Part shown: piece after piece, positions 4,862-5,579 of the stretch
How the letters are laid out: each line of letters opens with the position of its first letter
How positions within the stretch are numbered: the first letter of the stretch is position 1
Origin: an uncultured Prevotellaceae bacterium
GTDB lineage: Bacteria; Bacteroidota; Bacteroidia; Bacteroidales; Bacteroidaceae
Direction of reading: 5' to 3'
NCBI GenBank assembly: GCA_946187025.1
Contig: CAMHPM010000130.1
Span: 1 to 5,579, forward strand
DNA length: 5,579 nucleotides
Translations under genes and position numbers: made by a program
Notes under the pieces: generated by a model
The model's input: the letters and a program-made list of their open reading frames with translations, nothing else
Databases searched by the model: none
Told to the model about the DNA's origin: nothing

Positions 4862-5579
4862 ATGAACGTAATTACAAAGACAGTCTCATTGCCTGACGGA
4901 CGCGAAATCAGCATTGAGACAGGAAAGCTCGCCAAACAAGCCGATGGTTCCGTGATGCTCCGCATGGGCAACACTATGCTCCTGGCCACTGTTTGTGCAG
5001 CCAAAGATGCCGTACCAGGAACAGATTTTATGCCACTCCAGGTAGAGTATCGTGAGAAATATGCGGCAAACGGCCGCTTCCCTGGAGGTTTTACACGCCG
5101 TGAAGGCAAGCCAAGCGATGAGGAAATCCTCACTTGCCGACTTGTTGACCGTGCACTCCGTCCTCTGTTCCCAAGCAACTATCATGCAGAGGTGTATGTT
5201 AACGTAATCCTTTTCTCTGCCGACGGAGTAGATATGCCAGACGCACTTGCAGGATTTGCTGCATCGGCAGCTCTTGCATGTTCAGATATCCCGTTCGAGG
5301 GTCCTATCTCTGAAGTCAGAGTGGCTCGCGTGAACGGCGAGTTTGTCATCAACCCTACATTCCAGCAGCTGAAGGAAGCCGACATGGACCTCATGGTGGG
5401 TGCCACCGAGGAGAACATCATGATGGTGGAAGGCGAGATGAAGGAAGTGAGCGAACAGGAACTGCTCGAAGCACTCAAGGTGGCCCACGAGGCAATCAAG
5501 CCACAGTGCCAGCTCCAGAAGGAACTCATGAAGGAACTCGGCACCGACGTGAAGCGCGAATACTGCCACGAGGTGAACG
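4862..5579 (+). CDS. pnp: Polynucleotide phosphorylase (5' part, cut by window edge)
   Basis: This is the first 239 codons of PNPase, which degrades RNA 3' to 5' by phosphorolysis and can also add 3' tails. The frame begins MNVITKTVSLPDGREISIETGKLAKQ. It contains the first RNase PH domain with GSVMLRMGNTMLLATVCAAK (residues 29-48), DFMPLQVEYREKYAA (55-69), GRFPGGFTRREGKPSDEEILTCRLVDRALRPLFP (71-104) and a stretch around ADGVDMPDALAG. Together these are the family's most conserved blocks and closely resemble Bacteroides PNPase as I remember it. From about residue 160 the sequence enters the end of the first RNase PH domain and the approach to the all-alpha linker (GATEENIMMVEGEMKEVSEQELLEAL). 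The second RNase PH, KH and S1 domains must lie beyond the edge. Nothing unusual is seen in the visible part. The gene is divergent from the DUF4369 lipoprotein gene and has its own promoter. Confidence 0.97.
   Translation, partial: MNVITKTVSLPDGREISIETGKLAKQADGSVMLRMGNTMLLATVCAAKDAVPGTDFMPLQVEYREKYAANGRFPGGFTRREGKPSDEEILTCRLVDRALRPLFPSNYHAEVYVNVILFSADGVDMPDALAGFAASAALACSDIPFEGPISEVRVARVNGEFVINPTFQQLKEADMDLMVGATEENIMMVEGEMKEVSEQELLEALKVAHEAIKPQCQLQKELMKELGTDVKREYCHEVN

Overview
The window looks like chromosomal DNA from a member of the Bacteroidota, most likely order Bacteroidales (Prevotella-like). The evidence is three small lipoproteins with SCGG- or AC-type lipoboxes, a DUF4369/thioredoxin-like lipoprotein and a DUF5715-type protein. 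Genes lack Shine-Dalgarno leaders, and five promoters carry the Bacteroidota -7 element TAnnTTTG. No transposase, phage gene, CRISPR array, tRNA or rRNA is visible. This is core-type sequence, not a mobile accessory island.

Left part, minus strand (1-1041): the 5' third of hemW runs off the left edge. Directly upstream of it are a strong intrinsic terminator and a 66-residue, extremely acidic lipoprotein gene with its own promoter. The T-tract of the terminator touches the hemW ATG, so hemW seems to depend on read-through. The 331-base intergenic stretch to the next gene holds that promoter, an A/T hairpin and an unusual 22-bp tandem repeat array built on the palindrome GAGTGCGCACTC.

Middle, minus strand (1042-2627): a membrane-anchored DUF5715-like protein, possibly with an M15 peptidase-like fold, is followed 2 bases later by truA. 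They form a two-gene operon. The truA product lacks 15 residues that are otherwise conserved (the YDG..Y.GWQ.Q loop) through what looks like a clean 45-bp in-frame deletion.

Right part (2640-5579): a symmetric divergent promoter built on CAATTGT heptamers drives the DUF5715-truA operon leftward and a MORN-repeat lipoprotein rightward. Convergent to the MORN gene, 6 bases away, is a DUF4369/thioredoxin-fold lipoprotein that has lost both active-site cysteines. Divergent from that gene, pnp (polynucleotide phosphorylase) starts behind a second heptamer array, almost identical to the first and in the same register to its -7 box. pnp runs off the right edge.

The functions are mostly housekeeping: tRNA pseudouridylation, RNA decay, a HemW haem chaperone, and envelope lipoproteins. 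I see no complete new multi-gene system. The most unusual items are the truA deletion, the 22-bp repeat array, the symmetric heptamer promoter and the terminator abutting hemW.
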